DNA of 64,000 nucleotides, taken from Lepraria neglecta (lineage: Eukaryota > Ascomycota > Lecanoromycetes > Lecanorales > Stereocaulaceae). A program made the translations under genes and the position numbers. Below, piece after piece: positions 22,024 through 34,941 of this stretch (position 1 is its first letter; every line of letters starts with the position of its first letter). Location: the NCBI GenBank assembly GCA_033220425.1, contig CM065651.1, positions 3,968,001 through 4,032,000 on the forward strand, in the 5' to 3' direction. The notes beneath the pieces are model-generated. The model saw only the letters and a program-made list of their open reading frames with translations, was not told the origin of the DNA and made no database searches.

Positions 22024-23203
22024 TCAACGACCCCTGATCTCTTTGTCGTGGTGACCAACAAAGCTTGGATAATTGGAGGGCGTGCGAAGAGGTGACGGTC
22101 GTGGGTATACCGGTGGTAAGGAAGAATCAGGAGGGCCGGCTCTCATCTGCTCTTGCGACAGAGCGCGCTCTCTTTCTTGAGCGGCAGTAAGGGGATCCGC
22201 ATAGCTGTTGATCCCGATAGAGGTACCACCATGGGGACAGGAGGAACTGGTGTCTAGGATATCGCTTGTAGAATACACAGGAAAGCCGCCATACGTAGAG
22301 ATAGAGGTACCAGGCGGTAGAGTGGTGTTCTCAGCGTTCCACTCGCTAGCGACAGGAGGACTCATGTAGGAGGAAGGATTTGCGACTTCTGCCCGCTCGT
22401 CAAACCCAGAAGCAGCATAAGGTATAGAGAAGTTTTCAGCAGGGCCAGAGTATTGAGGTGCGACAGAGAACCATTCCATGTGATGGTAATTGAATGGGCC
22501 AGGATATGTGGAATTGAGGAGCGTCGGACCTTGAGGTTGAGTGTCATGCCTATTCCTGCATTCCAGCAGAGAAATCAGCGATGGAAGCTGAGGATGTTGA
22601 ATTCGGAAGGCAGAACACTTACCACGATTCGCTCGCTTCAGGCTCAATAGGCCACGTTTTGTTGGGGTGGTTTCGAGTACAGGACTCTGGAATATCTGTC
22701 TCGACCGTGAGGTCTAGGTTTGGCCTGCGTTCATCAGCAAGTATCGCATTGAAGTGTATGAACGAGACACACAGTAGCGAGCCTCCCGATTGCCGTAGCT
22801 TGGGTCTGAGAACCCCATCATGACATTCGAGCCAAGAGGGTAACAACTCGAGCTCTTCGCGAATCTCTTTGGAGGGCCCCCCGCTCTTGATGTCCCAATC
22901 CTCATCCCACTGATCCTTTCGCGAACACCACTGTTGATAGCTGCGAGACGATCTGCAATTAGCATTTGATGCCGACTGAGCTCTTGAGACATACTTGACT
23001 TCAATCATGACGTTATGCACCTTATGGATCTCCTCAAAAACTTTGTCCATGGCACCTTTGAACTCCATGAGCGTATGATTGTGTTGGTGCAGATATGTAA
23101 TCCGTAGGAGGTCTCCCCTGAATTGATAGAGGAATGCAGTGGACGGCGTTTTAGGGACAGATGGGGCAGTCTTTCTTTCCCTTGGCTTTCGTGAGGGAGG
23201 CAT
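22024..23203 (-). CDS. Unknown family with WDDEWNI signature, member B
   Basis: Three exons give 352 residues: 23203-22995, 22940-22623 and 22555-22024. Introns of 54 bp (GTATGT to CGCAG) and 67 bp (GTAAGT to TGCAG) keep the frame. The N-terminus is basic (MPPSRKPRERK), followed by FLYQFRGDLLRITYLHQHNH and LMEFKGAMDKVFEEIHKVHN, comparable to members A and C. After intron 1, which lies at the same phase-2 position as in A and C, comes the signature YQQWCSRKDQWDEDWDIKSG, then LPSWLECHDGVLRPKL. The C-terminal 190 residues are rich in Ser, Pro, Tyr and Asn and look disordered. No catalytic or DNA-binding motif is recognised. The gene lies 1.7 kb from member A on the same strand, which suggests local duplication. 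Confidence 0.8.
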
Positions 23204-26200
23204 GGCTGCTGTCAGCCTTTCACGACACAGCTAGGGAACAAGTTGCGTGGTGTGAAACGATTTCTGGATTTGTGAATGACTTCGAGGTTTCCAGAATGCG
23301 TTCCATATGCAGAGGCAGAGGCAATGAAGCGATGAGGATCGAAGGTTATCCTGGAGATTCGAAATCTCTGCGCTGGCAAGCTCCGGTCATCAGATAGAAA
23401 GCAGAGGTGAATCGGATGCCAAGAACGAAACCAAAGGAGCAAGGAGCAAGATCTAATATCAAGAACGGCAATGATGGAGCCATACTAGAAAGCTAATAAT
23501 GGATCAATCTCAGCATTGACGATGCTTGAAAGCCTAGAGATTGAGGACCAGGGAAACCAATTTCGCTATGTCTCCAGCGTAGAAGAAGCGGTGTAGCGCG
23601 ACGATTGACAGTGGCCCTGATGATCTTCATGAAGACCTAAGCCTCCTTTGGCGAGTCCATCGAAGAAGCAAGAAGTTGATGGGAAATGACGATATTGGGA
23701 GAAGACGAAATAAGGCACCAAAACCAATAAGGCTGTGGGTCAGGTTTTGCGAAGCTAAAATAATCTTCTAGAATCACCGCAGAATTGGCCTGGGCAAGCC
23801 CCATAGTGATGTGTAGGCCACCCTTCCGTGAGACCCCTCCGATTTGCTCTAGAGATTTAGTTTCAAAACGACAGGGTGGCACGCCAAATCCTTCAGGGAT
23901 TTGGGTTACAATCTCTGGAAGCCGAAGCGCAGCCTAGCCGAGCTGCACACGACCGGCACGTTCACCAATTGTAAGCATTTCCGACCATCCATTAATACTA
24001 AATGCAGGTTTCACTGGAAATTAGTACAAGAAATTTCGTATTCGCAAACGCTCAACCTACGGATACCCACAAGCCCCTGTAGGCTGCTGCAGGCTGACGC
24101 GCCCGAAATTGCCTAATCCTCAAGCCCAAGAGGTGGATGATCTACGAGAATAGGCTCAGCGCTGCCATGGCTAGCTCTGCTGACAATCAACTCAATAGCA
24201 GTCTATTGATTGCGTTACCAGTCTGGTGGAGAAAACAGGCTTGTTCAAGGTCGCGTTGAAACCCGAACCATCCGGCGTCCATATTTCCGACGAATATTGG
24301 TCCGGTGTAGCAGATAAAAGTTTTAGTCCGTCAAAGATCTGGAGATCTGGTACCGCGAGTTTTAGGCTATCTAACAAGCGAAAGCCATAACGAAAGACCG
24401 CTAGTACCGCAGCTAGTCTCGCTGAAAGACGGATTGCAGTCGCACGGCATCACTGGACTTCAAAATGAGCTGAACTGCGTGTGGTTACTGTTGGAGAAGA
24501 GTATTGAGAGATCATCCCGGCTCGAACATGTTCCTACGCGGTAGGAGACAAGACGTGCCGAGTCCTGAACCAAGCCTGAAGACAGAGAGTCGACGACCGA
24601 CTTTGAACCAGCGGTGTAGGATTCGAGGTGAAAGTAATTTCAAGACATCTAAGCACTCTGTTCTCTGCTTAGGAGCTTTTTGGCGAAAGTAATGCCGCGA
24701 CTACCTTGCTACCCTGGAATTCGGGGGAAGTGGCTCTCTGCCACTTCCAAAGCCATAACTAAATAGGACTTTTAGCAAATGCAGTGTGACCGTTAGCATT
24801 ATGTGGTGGAATTTCTGCCGGTGCCCCTGGCACTAAGCCTAAAGCGGTTAGGGTAGTATTTTACAGGCCTAGGCCCGTGAAAAGTCTGTTTACTTCTGCA
24901 CGCGACTCCATAGATTTAGCAATAACATGCAATATCAACACCGTTCTTCGCATACGAGCTTGCTCGCCCATATGCTAAAGGTGACTGAATGAGAAAAAAA
25001 TCTCTAGAAGATAGTTACCGTCTGGATCGACCGAGAATAGCTGCCACAGTGCTTCGTTCCATCCGCATCTCATTCCTTAGACTCTTATCGAGGCACTTGC
25101 ATGTGTGTTGGTAGCGTTGGCAGCCGGCAACTGCTGGGGGCCCTGCTGGACTGAAAAGTGATTTGAGGATCCATATCCATTACCCTTTTCACTTTGAGTC
25201 CTTGACTTTGCGCTTTTTCTAGAGTTCCCCAATGCATCCTGCTTAATGTTGTCTAAGCTAAAGGTTATGTACGAGTACTGAAACCACTTTGGCAACTCTA
25301 AGGAGTACAGATAGAGCGGAAGGCTTGGCAGACTTGGCAGACTTGGCAGACTAATCCTAATGGCGAATAGCCTCCATCAAAATGCAATTTGATGGAAGAT
25401 ATCTATTATTGCAAGTCAAAACCGTTATATCCTCTCAATTACGGATCTACTGCGCTCTAAACATCGTAATAGCGGATAGATTCAATGCATTAGATGTGCG
25501 AGTCTCCAGACCTCGCAGACGATCCTGCATCTCCTCTGCTTGATCGTAAATTCAATAGTATGGCTCATCCTGTACAGGTGAGAAGCCATGCCATCGACAA
25601 AACCCTAATCACGCTGCCTCAAGCAAGCGCACCACCTCGCCATAGTGTTCCTTGAATGTAGGTACCGGTTTCGCAGAGTAGAAACCATGGCGGGCCCTCA
25701 ATACGAACATCAGTCACTCGTCCAGTGACGTGTTATATTTGCTCATCAAGCTTGCAACTTGATGGCTTCTTGGACGTCTAGTTGTAGGTCCAAGGGCGCT
25801 GTATGGATTGCTTGGGGTAAAGGGGTATTGCGATCGCCGTACTCTCTGCGAAAGAGGATTTATATATCGGAGGCTTAGCTAGTGCTTTGCTTAAAGCGCG
25901 GCGTCGAAACTCAGAGGCCGCGAGACTATCCATTCCCAATAAGAAATTATAATCCGATACTCGAGATGCTTAATACCCCGTTACCTACTCCTCACCCATC
26001 TTTTCGGCCGCGTCAGGGGGTATTCAACGTGGTTCCCGAGGCCTCATTCGGCAAGCCTCACAACAACGGAGAGAGGAATTCTACAGATGACGATCCCCGT
26101 CCTTTCCCGGAAAATATGTTGTCATTCCATAGCAGTACTTTGGTATCCGCGCGCCATGTCCCAATTCTTGTGCTTCGACAGTGCCCAAAATCCTTGAATG

Positions 26201-27825
26201 CATTCTATAGGAACAATAACGATGTAGAAGTCGGATCTTTCCCTTGCTGACTGATAAGCTGTTGCTGGTGAACGTGATATAGAGGAAGCATTTTGGATGG
26301 TGAACCAATGTGATGGTTCGATGGTGCTTGTAGGATAGACAAGATATCCTCTTTGACATGCCGGTGAAGAGCAAGAGCCAGAATCTAGCAAGACACATAC
26401 ACCTCCACGATGTAGAGAGAGGCTAAAGTGTAGGAGACCGTCGAGTATTCGTGTCTGAAGCAGTCGAGGGCGTCGGCTCTTGAAACCTCGTCGGATTCGC
26501 TGTAATGACAGTTTGCGTGAGCTAGACTTCTTGTTGACGAACACAGGAACAGGAGGAGGACTGCGGCTTACTACCTCTCGACGGGCAGAGACTCTCACAG
26601 ATGCTATCATCACCATTGTGTACCTTGTCTCACGTCGGAAGGGAGCAACGCCGCGGCTCGTCGGAGTGAGCATCGCCAAGGAGCAATGTGGTGTGCAGAG
26701 CAACATCAATCGAAGCATGCCTAAAGCCATGCTAGTGTCGTCGTAGGAGCGTCTTTCAAACTTCTTTTGATCGGCCCGACCTGGCCTCGATCCCGTAGTA
26801 TAGGCCAGAAGGACCCCAAGTCATCCTTTATCGAGTGTAGACCAGTGCGTACTGTCATACTGCTAGAGAAAGAGGATCCCGGATCAAGCGCATCGAGTGG
26901 TTGCAATTTAAGACTCTCGCTATCAATTATCGGGAAAGTGTCAGAAGATAGACTTGCCATAAGAAAAGGCCCCTTGGAGACGATAGAGGTAGACCTCGCA
27001 GTGTGGAAATCGTTCGACCAAAGCTGATTGGCCGGGGGAACCTCCCTTGGGGCCCCGGCCCCCACACGGTCCTTGCCGGCCTTTGGCACATGCCATAGCT
27101 TCCCGAAGACGCGTTGATCAGCTAGAATTCTAATACCTGCAGGAGTCAGCTTTGCATACTCCGGATTTATGGGAAATATTAGATGGGAAGAAACAGAAAG
27201 CAAGATCTACCCCTTTATCTCCGTCTTCGAAGTTGCGGTGAAGAGGAAGGCGTCGTGCTATACAAATTGCCAGGGTTTGCAGTGAGACAACAACAGATCA
27301 CCAGACTTACCGGGCGGGGCTAGAGAATGATGAGCAGTTGATGACCTGCATATCATAGTGACGACAACTCAAAGAATCTTCTTGATGAATGTGATTGTAC
27401 CCATTGACCTATACGCAGGGATCCTTGTTATGCACCCTTCCTCGAAAATACGCCCTGTTAGGGGCCTGAAAATCTCGATCTGTCCGTCCAGTCGAAATGA
27501 AGGCTTTCCCTAATAGCGACTGCCGTATGCCGACGTGGCCCCTAGAGTTTGAAAAGTGGATTCTCTGCAGCCCAGTACCAAGCAATAAAAACCATTGCTG
27601 CAGGTCTTTGCGCGGGAACATTTGACCGCGAGTTAGATTCCGCGTCCTGGGCTCTGTTGTCCACCGATTACATCCTTCCCAGTTGTGATTCGGTTGAGGA
27701 CAGAAAATTATTAAACACCATAATTCCTTCCTCTCCGTGCTCTCTCTTCGAAGCACCAAATTGACAGCCATACACAAAGAATTCTCACAGAGGGACATCG
27801 AATCAAAGCGCACACCATCGAACTC
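23204..27825. other. Long gene-poor stretch
   Basis: About 4.6 kb with no gene I can support. Longer frames exist on the minus strand at 26122-26730 (202 residues), 26721-27203 and 27409-27969, but none shows a family motif and their composition changes along their length. A 9-bp unit CTTGGCAGA is repeated three times at 25324-25350. The frame at 25077-25295 (minus) could be the 3' end of an unrecognised gene. Confidence 0.4.
25324..25350 (+). repeat. 9-bp tandem repeat, three copies
   Basis: CTTGGCAGA is repeated three times without mismatch. A simple micro-repeat in non-coding DNA. Confidence 0.85.
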
Positions 27826-28436
27826 ATGGCGCCTACCAAGCCTCAAGAAATTGTCAAATCCAGCAAGACCGTCCACGAATATCAGAGTAATGACAGCGCT
27901 CGGGGGGTTGGTGCTGCTCCTGAGCTCTTGCAAGAGCGCCCAAGGTAAGTCAACTTCTGCATCCTCCATCTATCATGGGCATCGTCACTAAGGGTGACAT
28001 CAGCGAGGCCGACAGACGATATGCCCAAGCCCAGCCAAACCAGGCCTCTCAGCCTCCGTCGACTAGCCCTCGAGTGATGCCAGCCGATCCTGAGGGGCGT
28101 CCTGGACTTGACGTGGATGAAGGAATGGCCGAGCATACAACAGTTGATGATGGTATCGAAAGAGGCATTGGCCAAGGAGAAGGAAGCATTTCTAAAGCAG
28201 GCAATGCACGTGAGAACCGACAAGACGCTTTCCCGTCTACAATTCCTATCAAACAGAAGCTAGGGCTATCTTCGGTTGGACCTCGTCTAGGGTAAGTCTT
28301 AGGCCTGGCATGACCTCTCTAGTAATAGAGACTAACGGTTGGGCCCAGCAGATATCAAGGCCCTACTCCTCAGACCCTCATCCCCGGCATTAATACTGGA
28401 AAATCTCCATGCAAGGGCGATCTTGAGGCTGAGTGA
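27826..28436 (+). CDS. Small conserved fungal protein of unknown function
   Basis: Three exons, 27826-27944, 28004-28291 and 28352-28436, give about 163 residues. Introns of 59 and about 60 bp have GTAAGT donors; the second has a GACTAAC branch point. The last acceptor could be three bases earlier (CAGCAG). The start ATGGCGCCTACC gives MAPTKPQEIVKSSKTVHEYQ. Later parts are GVGAAPELLQERP, EADRRYAQAQPNQASQPPS, GLDVDEGMAEHTTVDDGIE and STIPIKQKLGLSSVGPR. The soluble, charged, helix-poor sequence, with an ELLQER motif and paired acidic and Gly stretches, looks to me like a conserved Pezizomycotina hypothetical protein. I know of no assigned role. All junctions keep the frame, so the model is good. 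Confidence 0.75.
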
Positions 28437-30088
28437 TGGATTGGGGCCTTGCGACTTCGTATTGTCTGTCGGAGTCTGTGGACAAACAATGCGGAGATAC
28501 GGAGCGGATCAAGTAGCGGTATATGGCCATATCAGGGAGACTTTCGGATTTTCGATTATTGGTATTGCTGAGAGGGAAGCATAGCATTTCAGTGATCACA
28601 TCTCCAGTCATTAGATCAACCGGGCATTGCATCCAACTCGAACATTAATGGAGCCGATTCTGCACGATTCGCTGGTGAATCCCCTTTTCTTTCTCACCAG
28701 TAACGCATGTGCTGCTCGGCTTTATATTTCCTTACAAGAGAACATCATTGAGCACTCACAGTAACATTCTGTGCTTTTCCTTAGCACTACCCCTGGACAA
28801 GTGTTGATTTCCGTCGATGGAACTCTTTCTGACGTGTAGCCTGTCGATGACCTCACTCCAAACAACATGAATATCGCTGGTTCCTTTCAAGGAGGGACAG
28901 GAGTGCAAAAAGGTCACTATAGTTATTCTTACCAACGCTCGACTTCTAGTTGTTCATCGTCCAGCCATTGTATCGGCTGTAGTATGATGTGTTGAATGGG
29001 TTGTGCTACTTGATAAGTCCAAGGGTCGTGTTTCTGATACCAAGCAAGCCACAAGGTTCGACACCACCCCTAGCTGTCTTATTCCGTGCGCCTCAGCAGT
29101 GCCTTTCCATCTCACCATCGACCTAATAATGTTGCTTGCTGAGGCACAGTCATTGCCCTTGGTCGCGCCTTCGTCCTATGGAGGGATTTTCCGTGCTAAG
29201 CAAACAAAAGTCGGCATGTACGGGCGGCTGGCCTGGCCAACAATTAATAACGGTGATACAAGTGCCTCACAAGCTATAATCAAAAGCGTCGAGGCTAATG
29301 TTCACCTGGAGTATCTTATAAGAGGCAATGTTCCTACGATGGACTTGGACGTCGATGAATTAAGCTCTCAGGACCTAGTAGACTGATAGCGGCGACCGAC
29401 GCAATGGCTTGAAGAATCATGCGAAGAGGTTTTTGGTACTACAACCCATTGGCTTCCTTAGTGGGTAGGCACTCTTTAGCCCTGCTCACAGATATATCCT
29501 AAACTTTGCATACTCGGATTCTTGTCTTTTCGGCTACGCTGATCCACATCCAGAATTACAACTTTGACTGCCAGACGTGAGAGGAAAAAGAAGCTGCCCA
29601 CCGTCACTGCTCGATTGGAACAACTCTGGAGCCCGTGAGACCAGGTCTCCAGTACGCTATAGCATGTTGTACGTGTGTACCCCGGCGAACGGAACAGCGG
29701 GTTCTTGCATGAATGCGATAGAATCTAAGAACTAAGATGTAGCTAACTCAAATATAGTAAAGTTTTCCTCGGAACTAGATGCACGTCGGGGCTAGAACTC
29801 TTGGCGAACCGTATTTGAGCCGTTTTGGGGTCGAGATTATTTGCAATACCTCTGTGAAAAGGCGAAGTTCATTTTCTTCGCCATCGTATCGGCTTGTCTC
29901 TATAGCACCTAGTATCTTCATCCTTGCTGCGCTATCTTGTCAAAAAAATTAATTAGAAAGTGGCACGCGCGCTCGCTAACCGGAGATCATATCCATGCTC
30001 GGCAAATCGCTCAATTGCCACCGAGTCTCCGCCAACATCCCACTGCGCGGCAGTATCCTGACTTAACGAAGCCAGAAATAAGACCCAT
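28437..30088. other. Intergenic
   Basis: About 1.65 kb between the small conserved gene and the decayed accessory region. A 127-residue plus-strand frame at 29003-29386 shows no recognisable feature and is not called. Confidence 0.4.
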
Positions 30089-31430
30089 TCACTCACAAGT
30101 CCGATAAGGGTCAAGTTCGTGACGACTGATGCCAGCCAACTCGCAAGCAGCTTCGGTTGCGTCCCCAACCGGCTCATGATCGTCGTCGTCATAGTAAATC
30201 TTCGCTAATCTGGGTGTGTGGTGCTGCTTGAGCATTAAGACCTTTTCCAGAAGAAATGTGGCACCTCCCTCGCCTACATAGCCAACGGCTTTGAGTTGTT
30301 TGAGCGACGTTGGCAGCTTTGGAAAGAATTATCTTGATCCGGAATTGTCGGTGGGTTAATGGATGAACATTGTAATTTCCGTTTTTATAACCTCCAAAGC
30401 GGTGAAACCACGCAATAACTGGTCATATTTCGTGGTATAGCCCTGGAACGAATCGGCATTTCGGTCAACAAGATGGAGCCGGTTGAGACTATGTCGCGCA
30501 TAACGAGGTAAAGTCAGGATTATGGGCCATGGGCTCCATTCTTCGTATTCGTCATAGCCCGCATAGTGCGTGTAGGTGGATTTCTTGAGAGATCTTGTGC
30601 GTTTGATGAGCGTATTGAGCCTCTCTGGAGTGATGGAGCTGTTGCGAGTTGAGATCGTATCAATGTCAAGGCCTGTACTGCTATCTGAAGCACCCTGAAC
30701 CAGACCTAGAGGCCAGTTGCATTCAAAACGCAACCCAGTCAATGTCCTAACTTATGGGATTGAGGTAATGAGCATAAGGAACTGGAAACTTCTATTGCGC
30801 TAGGTGCTGCAGTAATCGATTCTTGGCGAGACCCCAACACACTCCAACTTTGAGAAAGCCCGCCACGGTCGAGTTGATGTCTGAAGAGTGTCCACTATTT
30901 TTGTCATTGTATTCCAGAAGTGTACCCCTCCGTCAAAGCGTGAATGATTTCAATTCTTCGTGTGTTGACGAGCAATGCCAGTAGCAGAGCAACCATTGCA
31001 CCCATGTTGCCGAATAATTGTTTGTACTGGCCTCAGCTTCCTGCAAAGCCAAAGCGGACAGACCCTCAACAAGATCTTGTGGAACATGCTGAGTTCCGCC
31101 AGGGTCCTTAACAAACCAGCCTGAAAGCACCACCGTTTTCGGATATCGGGCAAGGCGAGGGCGCTCTAGCAAGGCTTGTAGAAAGCCTAGTGGGTTCAGC
31201 TTCAGCTCGTCCATCTCATCTGCGTTCATATGGTGGTACAGGGTAATGACCTCGTTGTTGAGGTGCAGTGTTGAGTAATTTTTCAAGTCTTGTTTACGTT
31301 GCCTCAACACTGGTTTGGCCAGCTTGTAGCACAGTTTGGAGGCGAATGCAAGGCTCTCGATTCCATCAGGAGCACTCTCTTCGATGATCTGAAAGAGGGT
31401 TTCGTTTGGAAGACTGAGGAGTGTTGCCAT
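30089..31430 (-). pseudogene. F-box protein gene, decayed
   Basis: The N-terminal frame (31430-30936) starts MATLLSLPNETLFQIIEESA, a typical fungal F-box, followed by FASKLCYKLAKPVLRQR. F-box proteins recruit targets to SCF ubiquitin ligases. Downstream, one frame gives RTRSLKKSTYTHY, SPWPIILTLPRYARHSLNRL and FTALEVIKTEITMFIH (to about 30358). The same frame then has two TAA codons before resuming as FPKLPTSLKQLKAVGYVGEG and ends at 30089. The piece between 30.75 and 30.93 kb also has stops in all plausible joins. Decay of the 3' half is the simplest reading; unseen introns are a weaker alternative. Confidence 0.6.
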
Positions 31431-31886
31431 CTTGTTTGAGAGAGAAGAGGGGGCGAACGAGAGACGATAATAATGACTTCAATGGAAAGAAAATCTGGCG
31501 AGAAGTGCGCCCGACAAGAGGGCCAATTAGTGAAGAATGTTGAAAGAGTTGCTTGAATAGATAGGACGAGGTTGACTAAGTGTGGGAGGCCAAAGGATAT
31601 AAGAGTAGGCTGTTCTGCGTGTTTAATACAAGATTTCTAACGTTGCAGAAGGAAACACTGGCCCCGATAGGGTTGCAAAAGGTGTAAATTTGGTTCATCA
31701 TGTGAGTAAATATCCGGCGGCTAGTCCTGTTTCAGCCATTCAGAGCAATGGCACAAGAAATCGGATTTTCCCCGCATAGCAAAAAGTTATGGGCTTAAAA
31801 ACCGTCGGGCAACGCCATCTTATAGTGTCTACTATTTAGTGTGAAATCATCATTCAACACGCTCACATAGCTAAAATCCGCTGCAG
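31431..31886. other. Intergenic
   Basis: Lies between the F-box relict and the P450 relict. No feature seen. Confidence 0.4.
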
Positions 31887-33852
31887 TCAGCGGCGATGTT
31901 GAAAGACCACCTCCAATTTACCCGGTGTAGCCGTGAACTGATCCTTCACATCCCTAGTAACAGCTGCACCCATCTCACTACCCGGCGCGAGAGAAATATT
32001 GAACCTCTGGACCAAGGATGCCATGACGACCCTCAATTCCAGTAAAGCTAGATTCCTTCCGACGCATCCATAGTGTCCTGAAAGGCTCTATCAGCTTTGC
32101 TAGCTGGTCTTGGACTGCGGATTTTTAATCACCTTGGAAGAAGGGAACAAATGCTGTTTTATCTTTTATTAATTCTAGTGAGGAATACCAACACTCTGGT
32201 ATGAACTCTAGCGGGCGTTCGAAACAGCTTTCGACTGCGTGGTCTCGGTTAGTCAGGTCTTGATTACGCTGAATATTTCAAAGAAGTTGATGGGCTTCTT
32301 GTAAAGCGCATCAAGTAATATAACTTTCAGGAGGCACATCTGCACCCAATTCATAGCCTCGAAGGAGAAGCGAACGGTCAGAGATAGGAAGTGGACTGGT
32401 AACAGAGCTTACAACTTACAACGATGAAGACTATACACAGGAACCACAACAGTCGCGTGACCAGGTATGTGTCGATCCGCGACTGTCGATCCCTCCGGTA
32501 ATTCGCAGCCCCGCCGACGAGACCGGAGGATGAAAGCGAAGCGCCTCGTTGATAAAGCCATTCAAGTGAGGCAATGACTGCCGAGATCTCCCACCAAAGC
32601 CAGACTCCAAATACTCTAATTCCTTTCAAATCTTGTCGACCTGCGTAGGGTCCTGAGCAAGGTGATAGAACAGGAAAACCAAAGTCGACACGGTTGTATC
32701 GCTGCCAGCGATAAAAGTACCGAGAGCCATCACCATTCAGCCAGTTTCGATCTTGTTCCATCGAATTTGCCTGCTTGGAAGCCTCAATCAGCCAGGATGT
32801 AATATCGGTTCTCTTCGCCTTGCTTTCCAGCCGCTCCTGCATTTGCTCGTCGGACCAGACGAACATTTTCTTCCAGCCCGTGGCAACGCCGGGGATACTG
32901 AAACCTAATCTTGCGAGCCATGGCGTTGGTGTGAATAGGCCAAGCAAAGTCATACCATTATTCATCAGATAGATGGCGAAGTGCTTTTTCCCGGTCGATA
33001 ACATGTTGAAAGATTTTCCGAACGAGAGATCTCCCATGACGTCAAAGCTGAAAAAGTCGAACCAAGAGGATAAATCGACTACACTACCTACTGATGCGGT
33101 CATTTGCTGTTCCAGTTGAGAACAGTATTTTGTAACCCGCTCTTCGTACTGCTTTATTGCTGTGAAGGTGCACCAGAGCAAGCCTTTGCATTCAAAACAT
33201 TCGGCGGTGAGACTGAACATACCCTTTATACTAAAAGTTTGATCCCATATGCGTCGTCGTTTATCATGGAGCGCCTTTGATCTTGTGGTAATAATCGAGA
33301 CTCGGGGCAGCAACAAGTCATAGAACGGAGGCTTAGTACCTCGGCTTCCTGGGCCGTGGACTGTAGACATCGCTTCAGCACTCCGAATTGATACCTCATT
33401 CGGACCTAAACACGCCGATTATTATGAGTATATAGGAATTATGACGGTACCGAGGCCTTACCAGTACGAACGAATTCTCCATACTTCTGATGTAATTCGT
33501 CCAAGAGGATGAAATTTGGCTTGCCTAATAACCTGGAGACATGCCAGGATTTGGATACCTTAGCCATCACGGGACCTGGAAATCGGCAGAGTCTGTGGAA
33601 GAAGATTCGATATACGGTGATACTTGCAAACAAGGAGCTTCCATAGACGATGACTAGAAGACCTGTTGTTCCAGCTGCCAGCCTTAGGCTACTGGCCTCC
33701 CAGCGCTGGCTCATTGTAAGTAAAAAACCCAAAACCAAGTATATGCGAAGAAGAGTCGGGGCCTGGACGTGGTATTCACCTCGAATGAACATCAACAGGT
33801 GAGAGCAGACGCCAGCTGTTGCGCCTAGGCAAACTTGTGCTTTGAGCAACAT
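31887..33852 (-). pseudogene. Cytochrome P450, decayed (tryprostatin 6-hydroxylase-like)
   Basis: The N-terminus from 33852 has three hydrophobic segments (MLLKAQVCLGATAGVCSHLL, LLRIYLVLGFLLT, GLLVIVYGSSLFASITVY) and LCRFPGPVMAKVSK. This layout is typical of a fungal P450 group that includes tryprostatin B 6-hydroxylase. After an intron come PPFYDLLLPRVSIIT and HDKRRRIWDQTFS. The I-helix IAGSDTTVSTLVFLFYHLAQ and the ExxR region FINEALRFHPPV are readable but lie in another frame from the preceding part, and a TGA sits where an Arg codon is expected (KI-stop-KELEYLE). The heme part survives as GHYGCVGRNLALLELRV, close to the stop at 31887. At least one frameshift and one stop make it non-functional. 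It lies near a UbiA-type gene and may be a remnant of the same metabolic cluster. Confidence 0.8.
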
Positions 33853-34941
33853 GGCTTCGGATGATGGAATTCTAATGGCCTCTCATATATCCCAAGATTA
33901 TGAAGGGATGAAGAAGCAGCTTCAATCCCAAGTGATGATCGACTGGACGTCTCAGAAGCTCTTGCGACGAGGTCATTGGTAAGCGATCAATAAGCAGGTC
34001 AACACGTTGCAGAAGGTGTGGCTGCGACAACTTCCACAGATCTGGATCGTACGTACGCGGACGATTTCAGCCTCGCTTAGATATTTTTCTGGCCTTGGTG
34101 ATATCATTCAGTGAGTTCTAGAAATTCCAGCATTAGTCTCGCAATTGTGATGCAGGCCTATCTAGCGATGCTAGACATCCTAGCTGGGTCAAACATACCG
34201 AGGGGTGACGGAATGAGGATCAAGAGATGTGCTGTGCCGTGATAGCGTACTCCCTTTCAACTGAATGAGGGCATGGTACCTCGAGTGCAGTATCCCTGTC
34301 CAAGAGACACTAGCTGAAAACATTACTGCTAACGGTTATCTTCATCGCTTTGGGACCATGTTCCCGAGTTCTGTCATGCAAAACAATCTGCATTTTGGGG
34401 TTTTATAGTAATTTGATGCAATCCTTCTGGTAGTGCTAACGTTTAGTGTTTTGGCTATGCCGACGACCTGCTTTATCTGGTGCTGATGATGCATATGTAA
34501 CGGTGTATGGAGATTTAAATGTTTATCATTTGTTTTAATACTGTTATAGCCTGCATTTTGCATCATCGCAGATGTATAAATTCGCATTTAGAATTAAACA
34601 ACCCCACACTTGCATGCCTTGTCGATCTCAGCAGCGTTTTGAGTGTGCCCGGACTTCGCCCAATGACATACATCGGCATATTGACATCGTGGAGTTAAGG
34701 TGCTGAAGTAGGAATACCACGATGAACGCCGGCTTTATGACTCGAAACGGAACAATATGCCTCATCGTCATAGAGAGTTCTTGAATAATGGTCATCGACA
34801 AGGAGATTGCCCTGCTGACTTTTATAAACATGAATCACTGCTCTGTTATTGTAGTCCCCAAGAGTCTTACCACAACCATCTCTAAACATCATTGTTTTCT
34901 GATTCTCCTCTCAACCTGCTCGAGGGCCACACGACCTCAAC
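33853..34941. other. Intergenic between two divergent relicts
   Basis: About 1.1 kb between the divergently oriented P450 and UbiA relicts, so it would hold both promoters. No other feature recognised. Confidence 0.4.

Noticed and set aside
25882-26730. Overlapping plus-strand (122 aa) and minus-strand (202 aa) open frames
   Set aside because: No signal peptide, domain or splice pattern stands out, and composition shifts along both. I treat them as chance.
26721-27969. Minus-strand frames of 160 and 186 residues
   Set aside because: No family features; the second overlaps the better supported plus-strand conserved gene at 27826.
29003-29386. 127-residue plus-strand frame
   Set aside because: No recognisable motif, no clear neighbours or introns.
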